A DNA stretch of 64,000 nt, from assembly GCF_014646075.1 (NCBI RefSeq), contig NZ_BMMT01000003.1, forward strand, positions 124,001 to 188,000, written 5' to 3'. A program made the translations under genes and the position numbers. Below are positions 53,305-63,474 of the stretch, one piece after another. This stretch comes from Saccharopolyspora thermophila (GTDB lineage Bacteria > Actinomycetota > Actinomycetes > Mycobacteriales > Pseudonocardiaceae). How positions within the stretch are numbered: position 1 is the stretch's first letter; each line of letters opens with the position of its first letter. The notes under the pieces were generated by a model that was not told where the DNA came from, searched no databases, and worked only from the letters and a program-made list of their open reading frames with translations.

Positions 53305-56300
53305 CTAGTGGAAGTCGCGCGAGACCGAGGGGATGCGGACTTCCAGCTTCTGCAGCCGGTCTGCTCTCAGGTTGATCACCCCCTCCGCCTTCTCCACCAC
53401 ACCGCGCACCAGCAGGGCCCCGCTGGTGCGCCCGACCTTCCGGTAGCGCGCCCACAAGCCCGGCGAGCACATGACGTTGACCATGCCGGTCTCGTCCTCG
53501 AGGTTCAGGAACGTGACCCCGCCCGCGGTGGCCGGGCGCTGCCGATGTGTCACCGCACCACCCACCAGCACCCGGGCCCCGTGCTCCACATCGGACAGTT
53601 GTGCCGTGGGCACGGCGCCCAGCCGGTCCAGCTGGGAACGCACGAACTGGATCGGGAAGCTGTCCGGCGAAACCCCCGTCGCCCACACGTCGGCCGCGGC
53701 CAGGTCCACGCCGTCCATGCCCGGCAGCGGCGGAGCCGCGGCCGAGGCAGTGGTCCCCGGCAAACGGTCCGGCCGGTCGCCGGCCGCGGCGGCGGCATTC
53801 CACAGCGCCTCCCGCCGGGACAGCCCGAAGCAGCCGAACGCCCCCGCGGTCGCCAACGCCTCCATCTGCGGCGCGGTCAGCCGAACCCGACGCGCCACGT
53901 CGGCCATGCCGGTGTACGGCCCGTTCGCCTCGCGCTCCGCGACCAGCTGCTCGGCGAGCTTGTCGCCGAGCTGCCGCACAGCCGCCAGTCCCAACCGCAC
54001 CGCCCGTCCGCCCGTGCTCCCGGCGTCCGGTTCCAGATCGGCCTTGGCCCGGCTGGCGTTGACGTCCGGGCCCCGCACCCGCACCCCGTGCCGGCGGGCG
54101 TCGGCGACCAGCGACTGCGGCGAGTAGAACCCCATCGGCTGGGCCTTGAGGAGCGCCGCGCAGAACACCGCCGGGTAGTAGCGCTTGAACCACGCACTGG
54201 CGAACACCAGCAGCGCGAAGCTCAACGCGTGGCTCTCCGGGAAGCCGTAGTTCGCAAAGGCCAGCATCCGCTGGTAGATCCGCTCGGCCAGTTCCCCCGT
54301 GATGCCGTTGGCCGCCATCCCGTCGAACAACCGGCCGCGGAGCCGCTCCATCCGTTCCGCGGAACGCTTGGCGCCCATCGCGCGCCGCAGCTGGTCCGCC
54401 TCCGCCGGGGAGAACCCCGCGACGTCGACGGCCAGCTGCATCACCTGCTCCTGGAACAGCGGGACGCCCAGGGTCTTCTTCAGCGCACCAGCCATCAGGG
54501 GATGCTCGAAGTCCCACTTCTCCTGGCCGTTGCGCCGCCGGATGTACGGGTGCACCGAGCCGCCCTGGATCGGGCCCGGGCGGATCAACGCCACCTCCAC
54601 CACGAGGTCGTAGAACTCCCGCGGTTTCAACCGCGGCAGCGTGGCCAGCTGTGCGCGGCTCTCCACCTGGAACACCCCGACCGCGTCGGCCTGCCGCAGC
54701 ATCTTGTAGACCTCGTCGTCGTCGAGGTCAAGGGCGCCGAGGTCGACCTCGATCCCGTGGTGCTCCCGGGTCATGTCGATCGCGTAGTGCAGCGCGGAGA
54801 GCATGCCGAGCCCGAGCAGGTCGAACTTGACCAGTCCGACCGCGGCGCAGTCGTCCTTGTCCCACTGCAGGACCGTGCGGCCGGGCATGCGCGCCCACTC
54901 CACCGGGCAGACCTCGCTGACCGGCTGGTGGCACATCACCATCCCGCCGGAGTGGATGCCAAGGTGCCGGGGGAAGCCCATCAGCTCACCGGCCAGCTCC
55001 CGCACCGGTGCGGGGATCTCCGAGTCCGCCGGCAGCGGTCCCCAGTGCTCGATCTCCTTGCTCCAGGCATCCTGCTGGCCGGGCGAGTAGCCGAGGGCCC
55101 GCGCGACGTCCCGCACCGCCGACCGCGGCCGGTAGCTGATCACGTTCGCCACCTGCGCAGCGTGCATCCGGCCGTGTTTGCGGTAGACGTACTGGATCAC
55201 CTCCTCCCGGCGGTCCGACTCGATGTCCAGGTCGATGTCCGGCGGCCCGTCCCGCTCCGGCGCCAGGAACCGCTCGAACAGCAGCTGGTAGCGCACCGGG
55301 TCGACGTTGGTGATCCGCAGCGCGAAGCACACCGCCGAGTTCGCCGCCGAGCCCCGGCCCTGGCACAGGATGTCGTGGGTGCGGCAGAAGTCCACGATGT
55401 CGTGGACGATCAGGAAGTAGCCCGGGAAGTCCAGCTCCTCGATCACCGCCAGCTCGTGCTCGATCTGCTGGTAGGCCGCCGGGTTCTCCTGGGGCAGGCC
55501 GTAGCGCTGGAGTGCTCCCCGGTAGGTCAGCTCGCGCAGATGGTCGGCCTCGGTGCGGCCCTGCGGCACGTCGAACGGGGGCAGCCGGGGCGCCACCAGG
55601 CGCAGGTCGAAGGAGAACTCCCGGCCCAGCTCGGCAGCCCGCTGCACGGCTCCGGGGTGGCGGGCGAAGATCTCGGCCATCTCGGCACCGGAGCGCAGGT
55701 GGTTCCCGGCCCAGGCGGGCAACCAGCCGTCCATCTCGTCCAGGCTCCGCCGGGCGCGGATCGCCGCCACCACCGCGGCCAGCCGCGCGCGCTCCGGTCG
55801 GGCCAGGTGCGCTCCCGTGGTGGCCACTGTGGACACCCCGGCGCGCCCGGCGAGCTCGGCGAGGGTGTCGTTGCGTTCGGAGTCGGTGGGCAGCCCGTGG
55901 TCGGTCAGCTCCACGGTGACGTGGTCGCGGCCGAACAACGCAATCAACCGGTCCAGCTCCGCGGCGGCCGCGTCCACGCCGCCCGCCACGAGCGCCGCCG
56001 GGACCGCACCCTTGCGGCAGCCGGTGAGCACCTGCCAACGCCCTTCCGCCGCATCGGCAAGCTCCTCCAGGTCGTAGACGGGACGCCCCTTCTCCGCACC
56101 CTTCAACTGGGCCTTGCTGATCTCCCGGCACAGCCGTGCGTAACCGCCCGGGTCGCGGGCCAGCACCAGCAGATGCTGCCCCTCGGGGTCGGGGACCCCG
56201 TTCTGCGGGCCGGACAGGCCCAGGCTCAGCTCGGCGCCGAACACGGTGCGCACCCCGTGCTCGGCCGCGGCCTCGGCGAACCGCACCACCCCGTACAGCC

Positions 56301-56610
56301 CGTCGTGGTCAGTCAGCGCGATCGCCTCCAGCCCCAGCCGTGCCGCCTCCGCGGCCAGGTCCTCGGGGTGGTCGGCCCCGTCAAGGAAGCTGAAGTTGGA
56401 GTGCGCGTGCAGCTCGGCGTACGGCACCGCCGAGGCCGCGGCACCCGCCACCGCCTCGTACGGCGCACACCGCCGAGTCCACGATGGACTGTCGCTGCCG
56501 TCCCCAGGGTGCGGCTCGTCGCGCGGACCGCGCCCCTCGTCCGGGACCTGTCGGCCGGACAGCGCACGTTCCAGCTCGGACCAGCTCTGGTGCGGGTTGA
56601 ACCAGCTCAT
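53305..56610 (-). CDS. dnaE2: error-prone DNA polymerase III alpha subunit
   Basis: A 1101-residue C-family polymerase that performs mutagenic lesion bypass with ImuA' and ImuB. The PHP domain starts ELHAHSNFSFLDGADHPEDL near residue 66 and includes LTDHDGLYGV. The catalytic site is PDIDLDIESDRR near residue 446 with the second Asp region following. The C-terminus (from about 990) carries an OB-type domain. The first 55 residues are an Asp/Pro-rich lead. Start ATG at 56610, ten bases after a LexA-type box. It follows imuB with a 72-base gap on the same strand. Confidence 0.96.
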   Translation of the reverse strand: MSWFNPHQSWSELERALSGRQVPDEGRGPRDEPHPGDGSDSPSWTRRCAPYEAVAGAAASAVPYAELHAHSNFSFLDGADHPEDLAAEAARLGLEAIALTDHDGLYGVVRFAEAAAEHGVRTVFGAELSLGLSGPQNGVPDPEGQHLLVLARDPGGYARLCREISKAQLKGAEKGRPVYDLEELADAAEGRWQVLTGCRKGAVPAALVAGGVDAAAAELDRLIALFGRDHVTVELTDHGLPTDSERNDTLAELAGRAGVSTVATTGAHLARPERARLAAVVAAIRARRSLDEMDGWLPAWAGNHLRSGAEMAEIFARHPGAVQRAAELGREFSFDLRLVAPRLPPFDVPQGRTEADHLRELTYRGALQRYGLPQENPAAYQQIEHELAVIEELDFPGYFLIVHDIVDFCRTHDILCQGRGSAANSAVCFALRITNVDPVRYQLLFERFLAPERDGPPDIDLDIESDRREEVIQYVYRKHGRMHAAQVANVISYRPRSAVRDVARALGYSPGQQDAWSKEIEHWGPLPADSEIPAPVRELAGELMGFPRHLGIHSGGMVMCHQPVSEVCPVEWARMPGRTVLQWDKDDCAAVGLVKFDLLGLGMLSALHYAIDMTREHHGIEVDLGALDLDDDEVYKMLRQADAVGVFQVESRAQLATLPRLKPREFYDLVVEVALIRPGPIQGGSVHPYIRRRNGQEKWDFEHPLMAGALKKTLGVPLFQEQVMQLAVDVAGFSPAEADQLRRAMGAKRSAERMERLRGRLFDGMAANGITGELAERIYQRMLAFANYGFPESHALSFALLVFASAWFKRYYPAVFCAALLKAQPMGFYSPQSLVADARRHGVRVRGPDVNASRAKADLEPDAGSTGGRAVRLGLAAVRQLGDKLAEQLVAEREANGPYTGMADVARRVRLTAPQMEALATAGAFGCFGLSRREALWNAAAAAGDRPDRLPGTTASAAAPPLPGMDGVDLAAADVWATGVSPDSFPIQFVRSQLDRLGAVPTAQLSDVEHGARVLVGGAVTHRQRPATAGGVTFLNLEDETGMVNVMCSPGLWARYRKVGRTSGALLVRGVVEKAEGVINLRADRLQKLEVRIPSVSRDFH

Positions 56611-56619
56611 GAGGCCATT

Positions 56620-56631
56620 GAACTTCTGTTC
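56620..56631. promoter_or_regulatory. SOS (LexA) box before dnaE2
   Basis: GAACTTCTGTTC, matching the GAAC-N4-GTTC core of the actinobacterial/Gram-positive LexA site, with further symmetry (TTGAAC..GTTCGAA). Directly in front of the dnaE2 start. Confidence 0.7.
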
Positions 56632-56668
56632 GAATCGTTGCTGCCACCGAAAATCGGATACTTCACTA

Positions 56669-56680
56669 GAACGAGTGTTC
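56669..56680. promoter_or_regulatory. second SOS (LexA) box in the imuB-dnaE2 gap
   Basis: GAACGAGTGTTC, again GAAC-N4-GTTC, 38 bases from the first box. It lies just after the imuB stop. Confidence 0.65.
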
Positions 56681-56682
56681 GC

Positions 56683-58350
56683 CTACTTGTACGCGCCCTG
56701 CACCCACCACCGCGACGCCTCGTGGACCAGCAGCAGCGCCACCTCGCCCTCGTCCAGATCGTCCCCACCTGAGCCGCCCTCGCCGGCGAGCACCACCTGC
56801 ATCCGCACCACCGACCGCGGCGGCAGCTGCGCCACCGGAGCCGTCTGCCCGGCACCGTCGGACAGCAGTTCCACCCACCACCGCTCGGCCACCGGCCACG
56901 GGCCCGCCCACCGCACCACCTCTCGGGACCGACCGCCCGACACCTCGACGCGACGCGGCGCGGCGGTGAGGCGGTGCCGCTCGGTGACGCCCACCGGTCG
57001 CCCCTGCGCGTCGAGCACCACCGCAGGCCACGGCGAGTCCGGGACCACCGAGGGGGAGGGCGCCGGAATGCGCCCCGGCCACGGCTGGTCGGGATCCAGC
57101 GCCGGACGGCGCTCATCGCCCCACGGCACGAACCGCACCCGGTCACGCAGATCCCGGCCGCCGTCAAGCACCCCCGTCAGCACCGCGTCCGGCCCGAGCA
57201 TCCCCTGCACCCGAGCGAAAGCCCGGCCCGCCCGGGCGTCCGCCTCGCCGGTTGCCGCGTTGAGCAGGTCGAGTTGCAGACCACCCGCCCCGACCACCTC
57301 TTCCGGTCGCAGGGTCAGCAGGCCGACCCCGGCCGTCGGGCGCCGCTCGCGCCCGCGGCCGTGCAGCCAGCCGTCGAGCTGCCACCGCACCCGGTCCGCG
57401 GTGGCCGACGGGGTCAACGGCTCCGCGCAGCGCCAGACCCGGTGCAGTTCCTCGCCGTGCTCGGTCCGCGCCGAGATCCCCAGCCGCGCGCACGCCAACC
57501 CGAGTTCGGCCAACCTGGCGTGCAGCCGGTCGGCCAGGACCTTCGCCACGAACGCGGCCTGGTCCACCCGGTCCACCGGTGGATCGAGAGTCTCGGCCAC
57601 CTCCAGCTCGGGCGAGGGCCGCCGCCGGAGCACCGGCCGCTCCTCGCGGCCCGCGGCCGCGCGGTGGGCCAGCATCGCAAACCGGCCGAACCGGGTGGCG
57701 ACGTCCGCGGGCGACAGCGCGGCGAACTCACCCAGGGTGCGGATCCCCAGCCGTCGCAGCAGGTCCACCAGCTCGGCCAGCTCGGCGGCGCCGCGCTCGG
57801 TGAGCCGGTCGGTGAACTGGTCGATCTCCTCGATGGCCAGCGGGACGAGGAACTCGCGACTGCGGCCGGGTTCGACGACCTGGCCGCGCCGCGCGGCCAG
57901 GACCGCCGCGAACAGCCCGTCCGCGATGCCGACCTGGCACTCGACGCCGACCTGCGCGTCGATCTGGTCCAGCACCTTCTCGGCTGCGGCCGCCTCGGAA
58001 CCGAAGTAGCGGGCCGGGCCGCGCGCCGGGACCGCGACCAGCCCGGGGCGCACGACCTCCACCCCCGGCACCACGTCCTCGACCGCGGCCACGACGGGCT
58101 CGAACAACCTCGCGTCCCGCGCGGGGTCGTGTTCGTACGCCACGAGTTCCGGGCATCTACCCTGCGCCTCGCGGCGCCGCATGCCGCGGCGTACCCCTGT
58201 GCTGCGCGCGGTCGCCGAACAGGCCACCACCCGGTTCGCCGCGAACACCGCGGCGGGTACCAGCGGGCCGAGGTCGGCCGCGCGGGCGGCAGCGACCACC
58301 GGCCAGTCGGGGCACCAGACGACGAGTCGGCGGGGCGGCACGGAACTCAT
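56683..58350 (-). CDS. imuB: ImuB: Y-family polymerase homologue (non-catalytic)
   Basis: A 555-residue protein with a Y-family polymerase core (RLVVWCPDWPVVAA, then CSATARSTGVRRGM near residue 50). The catalytic acidic pair S-x-D-E of active DinB is replaced by VRPGLVAVPARG near residue 105, so it should be an adaptor, as in M. tuberculosis ImuB, linking DnaE2 to the beta clamp. A DUF6504-like C-terminal region (about 470-555) ends WWVQGAYK. The ATG overlaps the imuA' stop by four bases (58347-58350). Confidence 0.9.
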   Translation of the reverse strand: MSSVPPRRLVVWCPDWPVVAAARAADLGPLVPAAVFAANRVVACSATARSTGVRRGMRRREAQGRCPELVAYEHDPARDARLFEPVVAAVEDVVPGVEVVRPGLVAVPARGPARYFGSEAAAAEKVLDQIDAQVGVECQVGIADGLFAAVLAARRGQVVEPGRSREFLVPLAIEEIDQFTDRLTERGAAELAELVDLLRRLGIRTLGEFAALSPADVATRFGRFAMLAHRAAAGREERPVLRRRPSPELEVAETLDPPVDRVDQAAFVAKVLADRLHARLAELGLACARLGISARTEHGEELHRVWRCAEPLTPSATADRVRWQLDGWLHGRGRERRPTAGVGLLTLRPEEVVGAGGLQLDLLNAATGEADARAGRAFARVQGMLGPDAVLTGVLDGGRDLRDRVRFVPWGDERRPALDPDQPWPGRIPAPSPSVVPDSPWPAVVLDAQGRPVGVTERHRLTAAPRRVEVSGGRSREVVRWAGPWPVAERWWVELLSDGAGQTAPVAQLPPRSVVRMQVVLAGEGGSGGDDLDEGEVALLLVHEASRWWVQGAYK

Positions 58351-59051
58351 CCCGCCACCGGACGCAGTCGCGGCCGGACGCCCCGGTCCTCGGCGGGCAA
58401 CCCGATCGACCCGTCGCGCGCGGGGAGCAGCAGTCGGCAGGAGCGCGGGCGAGCGGCTGCTCCGCGCCCGCGCGACCGCACCGTCACAGCGCGTTCGCGC
58501 AGGTGGCCATGGCCTTCTCCGATGCCGTGCCAGCTCGCGCCGACGCAGCGCAGCTGCACTTCCGCGCCCGGCCAGGCACCGAAGGGAAGCAACACCGAAC
58601 CGAGGTTGCGCGCTCGCGCGGAAAGCCGCCGAGCGTCCTGATCGGACACCTGCCGGGTGTTGCCGACCACCACCAGGTCCACGCCGTCCAGCAGCGCGGC
58701 GACCACGCCGACCGGATCCCCGCCCGGCCGCGGCACCATCGCCAACCGGTCGAGGTCGACCCCACACTCGCTCGCCGCGACCAGGCTGATCCCGGGCAAG
58801 CCCACCACTGCCGCCCACGACCCGTTCCTCGTCGCCTCGGAGAGCAGGGCGAACACCAGCGACACCGACCCATGCACCGCCACCGTGCTGCCGCGGCGCA
58901 GACCCGGCCACGGCAGCACGGCGGCGAGTTCCGTCCGCGTGGGCAGCACCCGCCCCGCTCCGGGAGCTGCCGCCTCGACGGCGGACGCACCCGCGGACAC
59001 CCCGGCAGCCGCGGACGCGTTCAACGTCGTCAAAGACGCCATCGCGGACAT
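58347..59051 (-). CDS. imuA': ImuA'-type RecA-like mutasome protein
   Basis: A 234-residue protein in the imuA'-imuB-dnaE2 order. It has a RecA/SulA-like core: GRVLPTRTELAAVLPWPGLRRGSTVAVHGS (a Walker A-like loop without the Lys), then WAAVVGLPGISLVAASECGVDLDRLAMV and DGVDLVVVGNTRQ. The ATG at 59051 has GGGGAGG five bases upstream; the frame runs further back but has no such site. It interacts with DnaE2 and ImuB in mycobacteria. Two LexA boxes lie upstream. Confidence 0.85.
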   Translation of the reverse strand: MSAMASLTTLNASAAAGVSAGASAVEAAAPGAGRVLPTRTELAAVLPWPGLRRGSTVAVHGSVSLVFALLSEATRNGSWAAVVGLPGISLVAASECGVDLDRLAMVPRPGGDPVGVVAALLDGVDLVVVGNTRQVSDQDARRLSARARNLGSVLLPFGAWPGAEVQLRCVGASWHGIGEGHGHLRERAVTVRSRGRGAAARPRSCRLLLPARDGSIGLPAEDRGVRPRLRPVAG

Positions 59052-59220
59052 CGCTGCCTCCCCACATCGAGACCGCACGGGTGCCCGACCCCGGCGCGGG
59101 CACCCATCCGCCGCTGTGGGGAAGACAGCGGAGGAGCCAGCACTGTGCCTGCACCCGAACACAGTGCCGCTCCGCTCGGAGCGGTCGACCCCGACACCGA
59201 CCGCTCCGATCCATCCGAAC

Positions 59221-59236
59221 TCGAACCTCAGTTCGA
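59221..59236. promoter_or_regulatory. perfect SOS (LexA) box upstream of imuA'
   Basis: TCGAACCTCAGTTCGA is an exact TCGAAC-N4-GTTCGA palindrome, the mycobacterial LexA consensus. It lies 170 bases upstream of the imuA' ATG. Confidence 0.85.
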
Positions 59237-59292
59237 ACACTTCAAGTAAACCGTGCCCGGCGGCCCGCGTCAAGAACTCCGACCAGATCGGG

Positions 59293-59307
59293 TGAACATT
59301 CGTTCGA
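59293..59307. promoter_or_regulatory. second SOS box upstream of imuA'
   Basis: TGAACATTCGTTCGA fits GAAC-N4-GTTC with GA on one side only. It is 57 bases from the perfect box. Confidence 0.7.
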
Positions 59308-59575
59308 TTGTCCGAAATTCAGCTGATCTACCTGCGTAAACCCGCTACAACATGATCAGCGACCGCCCTTTCCGCAGGCTCCGCGGAGACGGCTCGAACC
59401 GGCCCTGCGGCGAATGCGGGCACCGCCCGTCCGGCCCCGCCCACGCGGCCACGCAGGCCACCAGAACGCCAGGCGCACCGCCCGGCCCGACCTCCCGGAG
59501 GAGACGACCATGCGCACGCTGCCGACGATCACGAACCCGACGAGGCCCTCCGGCACCACCGGCCCAGAAAAGCAA

Positions 59576-59607
59576 GCGGTGCGGACGGCAACAGCCGCCC
59601 GCACCGC
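59576..59607 (-). terminator. purH terminator
   Basis: A 14-bp stem with one mismatch (59576-59589 with 59594-59607) and a 4-base loop, 25 bases past the purH stop; on the minus strand TTGCTTTTC follows. Confidence 0.75.
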
Positions 59608-59632
59608 GCGCACAGACCGGGGATCGGCGCGC

Positions 59633-61198
59633 TCAGTGCGCGAAGTGGCGCGTCCCCGTGAGGTAGAGCGGCACACCGGCCGCCTCAGCCGCGGCGATGA
59701 CCTCGGCGTCCCGGACCGAACCGCCCGGCTGCACGACCGCGCGCACGCCAGCGTCCAGCAGCACCTGCAGGCCGTCCGCGAACGGGAAGAACGCGTCGGA
59801 GGCAGCCACCGAGCCCTTCGCTCGGTCGCCCGCGCGGGACACCGCGAGCCGCGCCGAGTCGACGCGGTTCACCTGCCCCATGCCGACGCCGACGGTGGCC
59901 CGGTCGTTGGCCAGCAGGATCGCGTTGGACTTCACCGCCCGGCAGGCCCGCCAGGCGAACTCCAGGTCCGCCAGGGTGGCCTCGTCCACCGGCGACCCGG
60001 TCGCCAGCGTCCAGTTCACCGGGTTGTCGCCGTCCGCGTCGATCGCGTCGGAGCCCTGCACCAACATGCCGCCGGAGATGGCGCGCATCTCGACCCGGCC
60101 GCCCCGCGGCGGCTGGGCCGTCAGGATCCGGATGTTCTTCTTGCGGCTCAGCACCTCCACCGCACCGTCGGCGTAACCCGGCGCCACGATCACCTCGGTG
60201 AAGATCTCGGCGACCTGCTCGGCCATGGCCACCGACACCTCGCGGTTGACCGCGATGACGCCGCCGTACGCGCTGACCGGGTCGCATTCGTGCGCCTTGC
60301 GGTGCGCAGCGGCGATGTCATCGGCGACCGCGATCCCGCACGGGTTGGCGTGCTTGATGATGGCCACGCAGGGCTCACGGTGGTCGTGCGCCGCGCGCCA
60401 GGCGGCATCGGCGTCGACGTAGTTGTTGTACGACATCTCCTTGCCGTGCAACTGCGCTGCGGCCGCGAGACCGGTCGCCTCCCCGCCGGAGACGTACAGC
60501 GCGGCGGGCTGGTGCGGGTTCTCGCCGTAGCGCAGCGCGGAGCGACGCTCCCAGGTCTCCCCGATCCAGCCGGGGAACACCGACTCGTCCCCGGTCGGGA
60601 CCTTGCTCATCCAGGACGCCACCGCGACGTCGTACGACGCGGTGTGCCGGAAGGCCGCGGCGGCCAGTTCGACGCGGTCGGACAGCGTGAAGCCGCCCTC
60701 CCGGACCTGCTCCAGCACCCACTCGTAGCGGCTGGGGTCGACCACGACCGCGACGTTGGCGTGGTTCTTGGCCGCCGCCCGGACCATCGCCGGACCGCCG
60801 ATGTCGATCTGCTCGATGACCTCGTCCGGGGCGGCCCCGGACGCCACCGTCTGCACGAACGGGTACAGGTTCACCACGAGCAGCTCGAACGGCGCGATGT
60901 CCAGGTCGCGGAGCTGGTCGGCGTGCTCCGGGCGGCGCAGGTCGGCCAGCAGCCCGGCGTGCACCCGCGGGTGCAGCGTCTTGACCCGACCGTCCAGGGC
61001 CTCGGGAAAGCCGGTGAGCTCCTCGACCGGTGTGACCGGCACGCCTGCTTCCGCGATCGTGCGCGCGGTGCCGCCGGTGGAGACGATCTCGACTCCGGCG
61101 GCGTGCAGCCCGGTGGCCAGCTCGAGCAGGCCGGACTTGTCCGACACGCCGATCAGCGCACGGCGAACGGCTCGCCGCTCCTGCGGGTTCGCTGTCAC
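59633..61198 (-). CDS. purH: bifunctional AICAR formyltransferase/IMP cyclohydrolase
   Basis: A 521-residue enzyme for the last two steps of IMP synthesis. The N-terminal cyclohydrolase (MGS-like) domain has [15 protein letters not shown] near residue 38 and [15 protein letters not shown]. The C-terminal transformylase domain has the catalytic KHANPCGIA near residue 275, [12 protein letters not shown] and RYGENPHQ. The GTG at 61198 overlaps the purN stop by four bases (61195-61198), so the two are co-translated. It uses the formyl-folate that FolD helps to make. Confidence 0.97.
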   Translation of the reverse strand: MTANPQERRAVRRALIGVSDKSGLLELATGLHAAGVEIVSTGGTARTIAEAGVPVTPVEELTGFPEALDGRVKTLHPRVHAGLLADLRRPEHADQLRDLDIAPFELLVVNLYPFVQTVASGAAPDEVIEQIDIGGPAMVRAAAKNHANVAVVVDPSRYEWVLEQVREGGFTLSDRVELAAAAFRHTASYDVAVASWMSKVPTGDESVFPGWIGETWERRSALRYGENPHQPAALYVSGGEATGLAAAAQLHGKEMSYNNYVDADAAWRAAHDHREPCVAIIKHANPCGIAVADDIAAAHRKAHECDPVSAYGGVIAVNREVSVAMAEQVAEIFTEVIVAPGYADGAVEVLSRKKNIRILTAQPPRGGRVEMRAISGGMLVQGSDAIDADGDNPVNWTLATGSPVDEATLADLEFAWRACRAVKSNAILLANDRATVGVGMGQVNRVDSARLAVSRAGDRAKGSVAASDAFFPFADGLQVLLDAGVRAVVQPGGSVRDAEVIAAAEAAGVPLYLTGTRHFAH

Positions 61199-61896
61199 GG
61201 GATACTCACCTTCCGTCCCTGCACGGTCCAACCGTGCAACGCCAGCTGTTCCAGGGTGTCGACCAGCAACCGCCGTTCGACGGCCTTGATGCGCTCGTGG
61301 AGGCTCGCTTCGTCGTCCTCGGGCAACACCTCGACGGCCTCCTGCGCGAGGATCGGCCCGGTGTCCACACCGGCGTCGACCACGAACAGCGTGCAACCGG
61401 TGACGCGCACCCCGTACTCCAGCGCGTCGCGCACCCCGTGCATCCCGGGGAATGACGGCAGGAGCGCCGGGTGGCTGTTGAGGTACCGGCCGCTGAAGCG
61501 GGCCAGGAAGTCCGCGCCGACGAGCTTCATGAAACCCGCGGAGACCACCAGGTCGGGTTCGTACGCGGCGCACGCCTCGGTGAGCGACCGGTCCCAGTCC
61601 TCCCGGCTCGGGTGGTCCTTGACCCGGCGCACGAACGTCGGAACGCCGACTCGCTCGGCGCGCGCCAGCCCCTCGATGCGGTCGCGATCGGCGCCGACCG
61701 CGACCACCCGCACCGGGTAGTCCGGCTTTGCCGCCGCGTCGAGCAGGGCCTGCAACAGGGTGCCGGAACCGGACACCAGCACGACCACCCGGGCGGGGCG
61801 AGCCGTGGCGAACCGGTTGGGCTGCGAGCGCGCCGCGCTCGGCTGGTCAGTCGTCCTCGGGTTCAGCGTTCGCTCCTGACATGCCTCGGCACGCAC
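61195..61896 (-). CDS. purN: phosphoribosylglycinamide formyltransferase
   Basis: A 233-residue GAR transformylase. Catalytic residues are in [14 protein letters not shown] near residue 38 (N-x-G/SGSG loop), [10 protein letters not shown] (His of N-x-H), and [13 protein letters not shown] (Asp). The GTG at 61896 gives about 35 residues before the domain; the true start may be inside this Arg/Pro-rich lead. Same gene order as Rv0956-Rv0957 of M. tuberculosis. Confidence 0.93.
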   Translation of the reverse strand: MRAEACQERTLNPRTTDQPSAARSQPNRFATARPARVVVLVSGSGTLLQALLDAAAKPDYPVRVVAVGADRDRIEGLARAERVGVPTFVRRVKDHPSREDWDRSLTEACAAYEPDLVVSAGFMKLVGADFLARFSGRYLNSHPALLPSFPGMHGVRDALEYGVRVTGCTLFVVDAGVDTGPILAQEAVEVLPEDDEASLHERIKAVERRLLVDTLEQLALHGWTVQGRKVSIP

Positions 61897-61968
61897 GATC
61901 TCAGCCAGCAGCGTAGGCGCTGTTCGCGGCGGCGACGCCGCCAGGTCCCGGGCCGAGTGGCGCAGCCC

Positions 61969-63474
61969 TCACCCGCGGCGTGCCCGGTCCGGGTCGGTGC
62001 CCGGTCCGGCCGGCCCGCGAGGTGGGTCCGGTTCGTCGTCCTCGACGAGGTCGGCGTCGAACTCTGTGGGGTCGAGTTCCTGGACCGGCTTGGCGGCCAG
62101 GTGGTCGTACTCGGCCGCCCGGGCGTGCGGGATCGCGGCGGTGAGGTCCTCGGTGTCGCGGGTGTCCGCAGGCTCTTCCGGAGCAGCCGCGGCTGCCTCG
62201 TCCTCGGGTTGCGGGGCGTCTTCGCACTGGGGGCCAGTCTCGGTGGCCGCTCCTGGCTCCGGAGTGGAGTCCGGTTCTTCGTCCCGGACTTCTCCGGTCG
62301 TGTCGTCCTCGATGTCGGTAAGGGGCGCGAACCACGCGACGGCCACGGCCGGGGCGGCGATCCAGCACAGCGTCGCCGCAGCAAGCGACAACGGGTGGAG
62401 GGTGACCAGCCCGAACGGGCCGTTGCCGAGCTCCCCGCCTGCGGCGTGGGCGAGGACGAACGTCGCCGCGGCAGCAGCGAGGGCCGCGACGCCGACCGCC
62501 CGTAGACGGCGGGTCAGTCGGCCGCCGATCCGGCGGCAGGCCACCCCGACCACAACCCCGACGAACAGCGGAAGGAGAAAACACCCAGTCCACCAGATCG
62601 GCAGTGCGTGCGTTGGCAGCACCGCGAGGAGCGGCAGGTCCGGTGCCGGCCCGGGCTCGACGTGGAGCGGGTGCACCGCGAGCCGACCGACCGACAATCC
62701 GGTGCCTGCGGCGAACGCCCAGCCCGCCAGTACCGCGTTCGGCAGGTACACGACCGACAGCAGGGTCGCTCCGATCGCGTCACCGGCGGTGCCGGACCGG
62801 TCGAGGGACGCCGCCATGTCCGGCGCGGACAGGCAGACGGAGAGGAGGAGTACGACACCGCCCGCGGCGATCAGCGCGGCGAACGCGAGCAGCCCGACAC
62901 GCAGGCCAGACCAGACCACGGCGTCGACTCGTTCCCAGACCAGGTAGACCAGTCCGCAGCGGTTGGCGACACCGGCCGTCGCCGCGATGGTGGCAGTGGC
63001 CGCGCAGCTCAAAAAGGCGTCCACCGGCACTGCGTTGACCGGGCCGTCCAGCAGTACGGCAATGGCGGTACCCGCCATTCCGTGCACCAGGCCCATCGCG
63101 GTGATCACCGGCCACGCCTGATCGGGGCGGCGCACCCGCGACCGGCGCGCGACCCAGCCGGAGGCGCTGGCGATCAGCAGCATCACGAGCGCGGTTGGCA
63201 ACAACGGCAGGACGCTCAACGGCGCACCCGTGATCGTCAACGCCGCCTGGTGCAGCGCCAACCATCCGGGCAGGGCGGCGATCAGGGCGACGACCGGGTC
63301 GAACTGCGCACTGGTCGCGGTGGCCGTGACCAGTGCGATCAGCCCGGCGGTGGCGAGGTAGCCGACGAGCAGGACGGTGGTGATCGCCGCGGCCAGCAAC
63401 CACCAGCGGATGCCCACTTTCCGCTCGTGCGGGGCGTCGGCGATGGCGTGGGGTATCGAGTCGAGCACGGACAC
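61969..63474 (-). CDS. DUF6350 membrane protein (Rv0955-like)
   Basis: A 501-residue protein with about ten membrane helices (residues 22-385) and an acidic, Pro/Glu-rich cytoplasmic tail (about 400-501, TEDLTAAIPHARAAEYDHLAAKP near the end). The layout and place upstream of purN match Rv0955, named a cell-division membrane protein in some annotations but not characterised. The GTG at 63474 is chosen because the preceding 28 codons look unlike protein; no ribosome site is evident, so the start is uncertain. Confidence 0.85.
   Translation of the reverse strand: MSVLDSIPHAIADAPHERKVGIRWWLLAAAITTVLLVGYLATAGLIALVTATATSAQFDPVVALIAALPGWLALHQAALTITGAPLSVLPLLPTALVMLLIASASGWVARRSRVRRPDQAWPVITAMGLVHGMAGTAIAVLLDGPVNAVPVDAFLSCAATATIAATAGVANRCGLVYLVWERVDAVVWSGLRVGLLAFAALIAAGGVVLLLSVCLSAPDMAASLDRSGTAGDAIGATLLSVVYLPNAVLAGWAFAAGTGLSVGRLAVHPLHVEPGPAPDLPLLAVLPTHALPIWWTGCFLLPLFVGVVVGVACRRIGGRLTRRLRAVGVAALAAAAATFVLAHAAGGELGNGPFGLVTLHPLSLAAATLCWIAAPAVAVAWFAPLTDIEDDTTGEVRDEEPDSTPEPGAATETGPQCEDAPQPEDEAAAAAPEEPADTRDTEDLTAAIPHARAAEYDHLAAKPVQELDPTEFDADLVEDDEPDPPRGPAGPGTDPDRARRG

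Larger units (their letters stand above)
59052..59632. promoter_or_regulatory. mutasome promoter region and purH 3' region
   Basis: No credible gene in about 580 bases. It holds the imuA' promoter with two LexA boxes (59221-59236 and 59293-59307) and the purH terminator (59576-59607). A short frame from 59511 has a GGAGGAGA site, but it runs antisense into purH and shows no protein similarity. Confidence 0.5.

Noticed and set aside
52606-56772. Very long plus-strand open frame of 1388 codons
   Set aside because: It is antisense to dnaE2 and part of the peptidase gene; it is low in recognisable motifs and rich in Arg, Pro, His and Gln, as expected from the reverse of a GC-rich gene.
59414-61720. 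Plus-strand open frame of 768 codons
   Set aside because: Antisense to purH and purN, with no domain; a GC-rich shadow.
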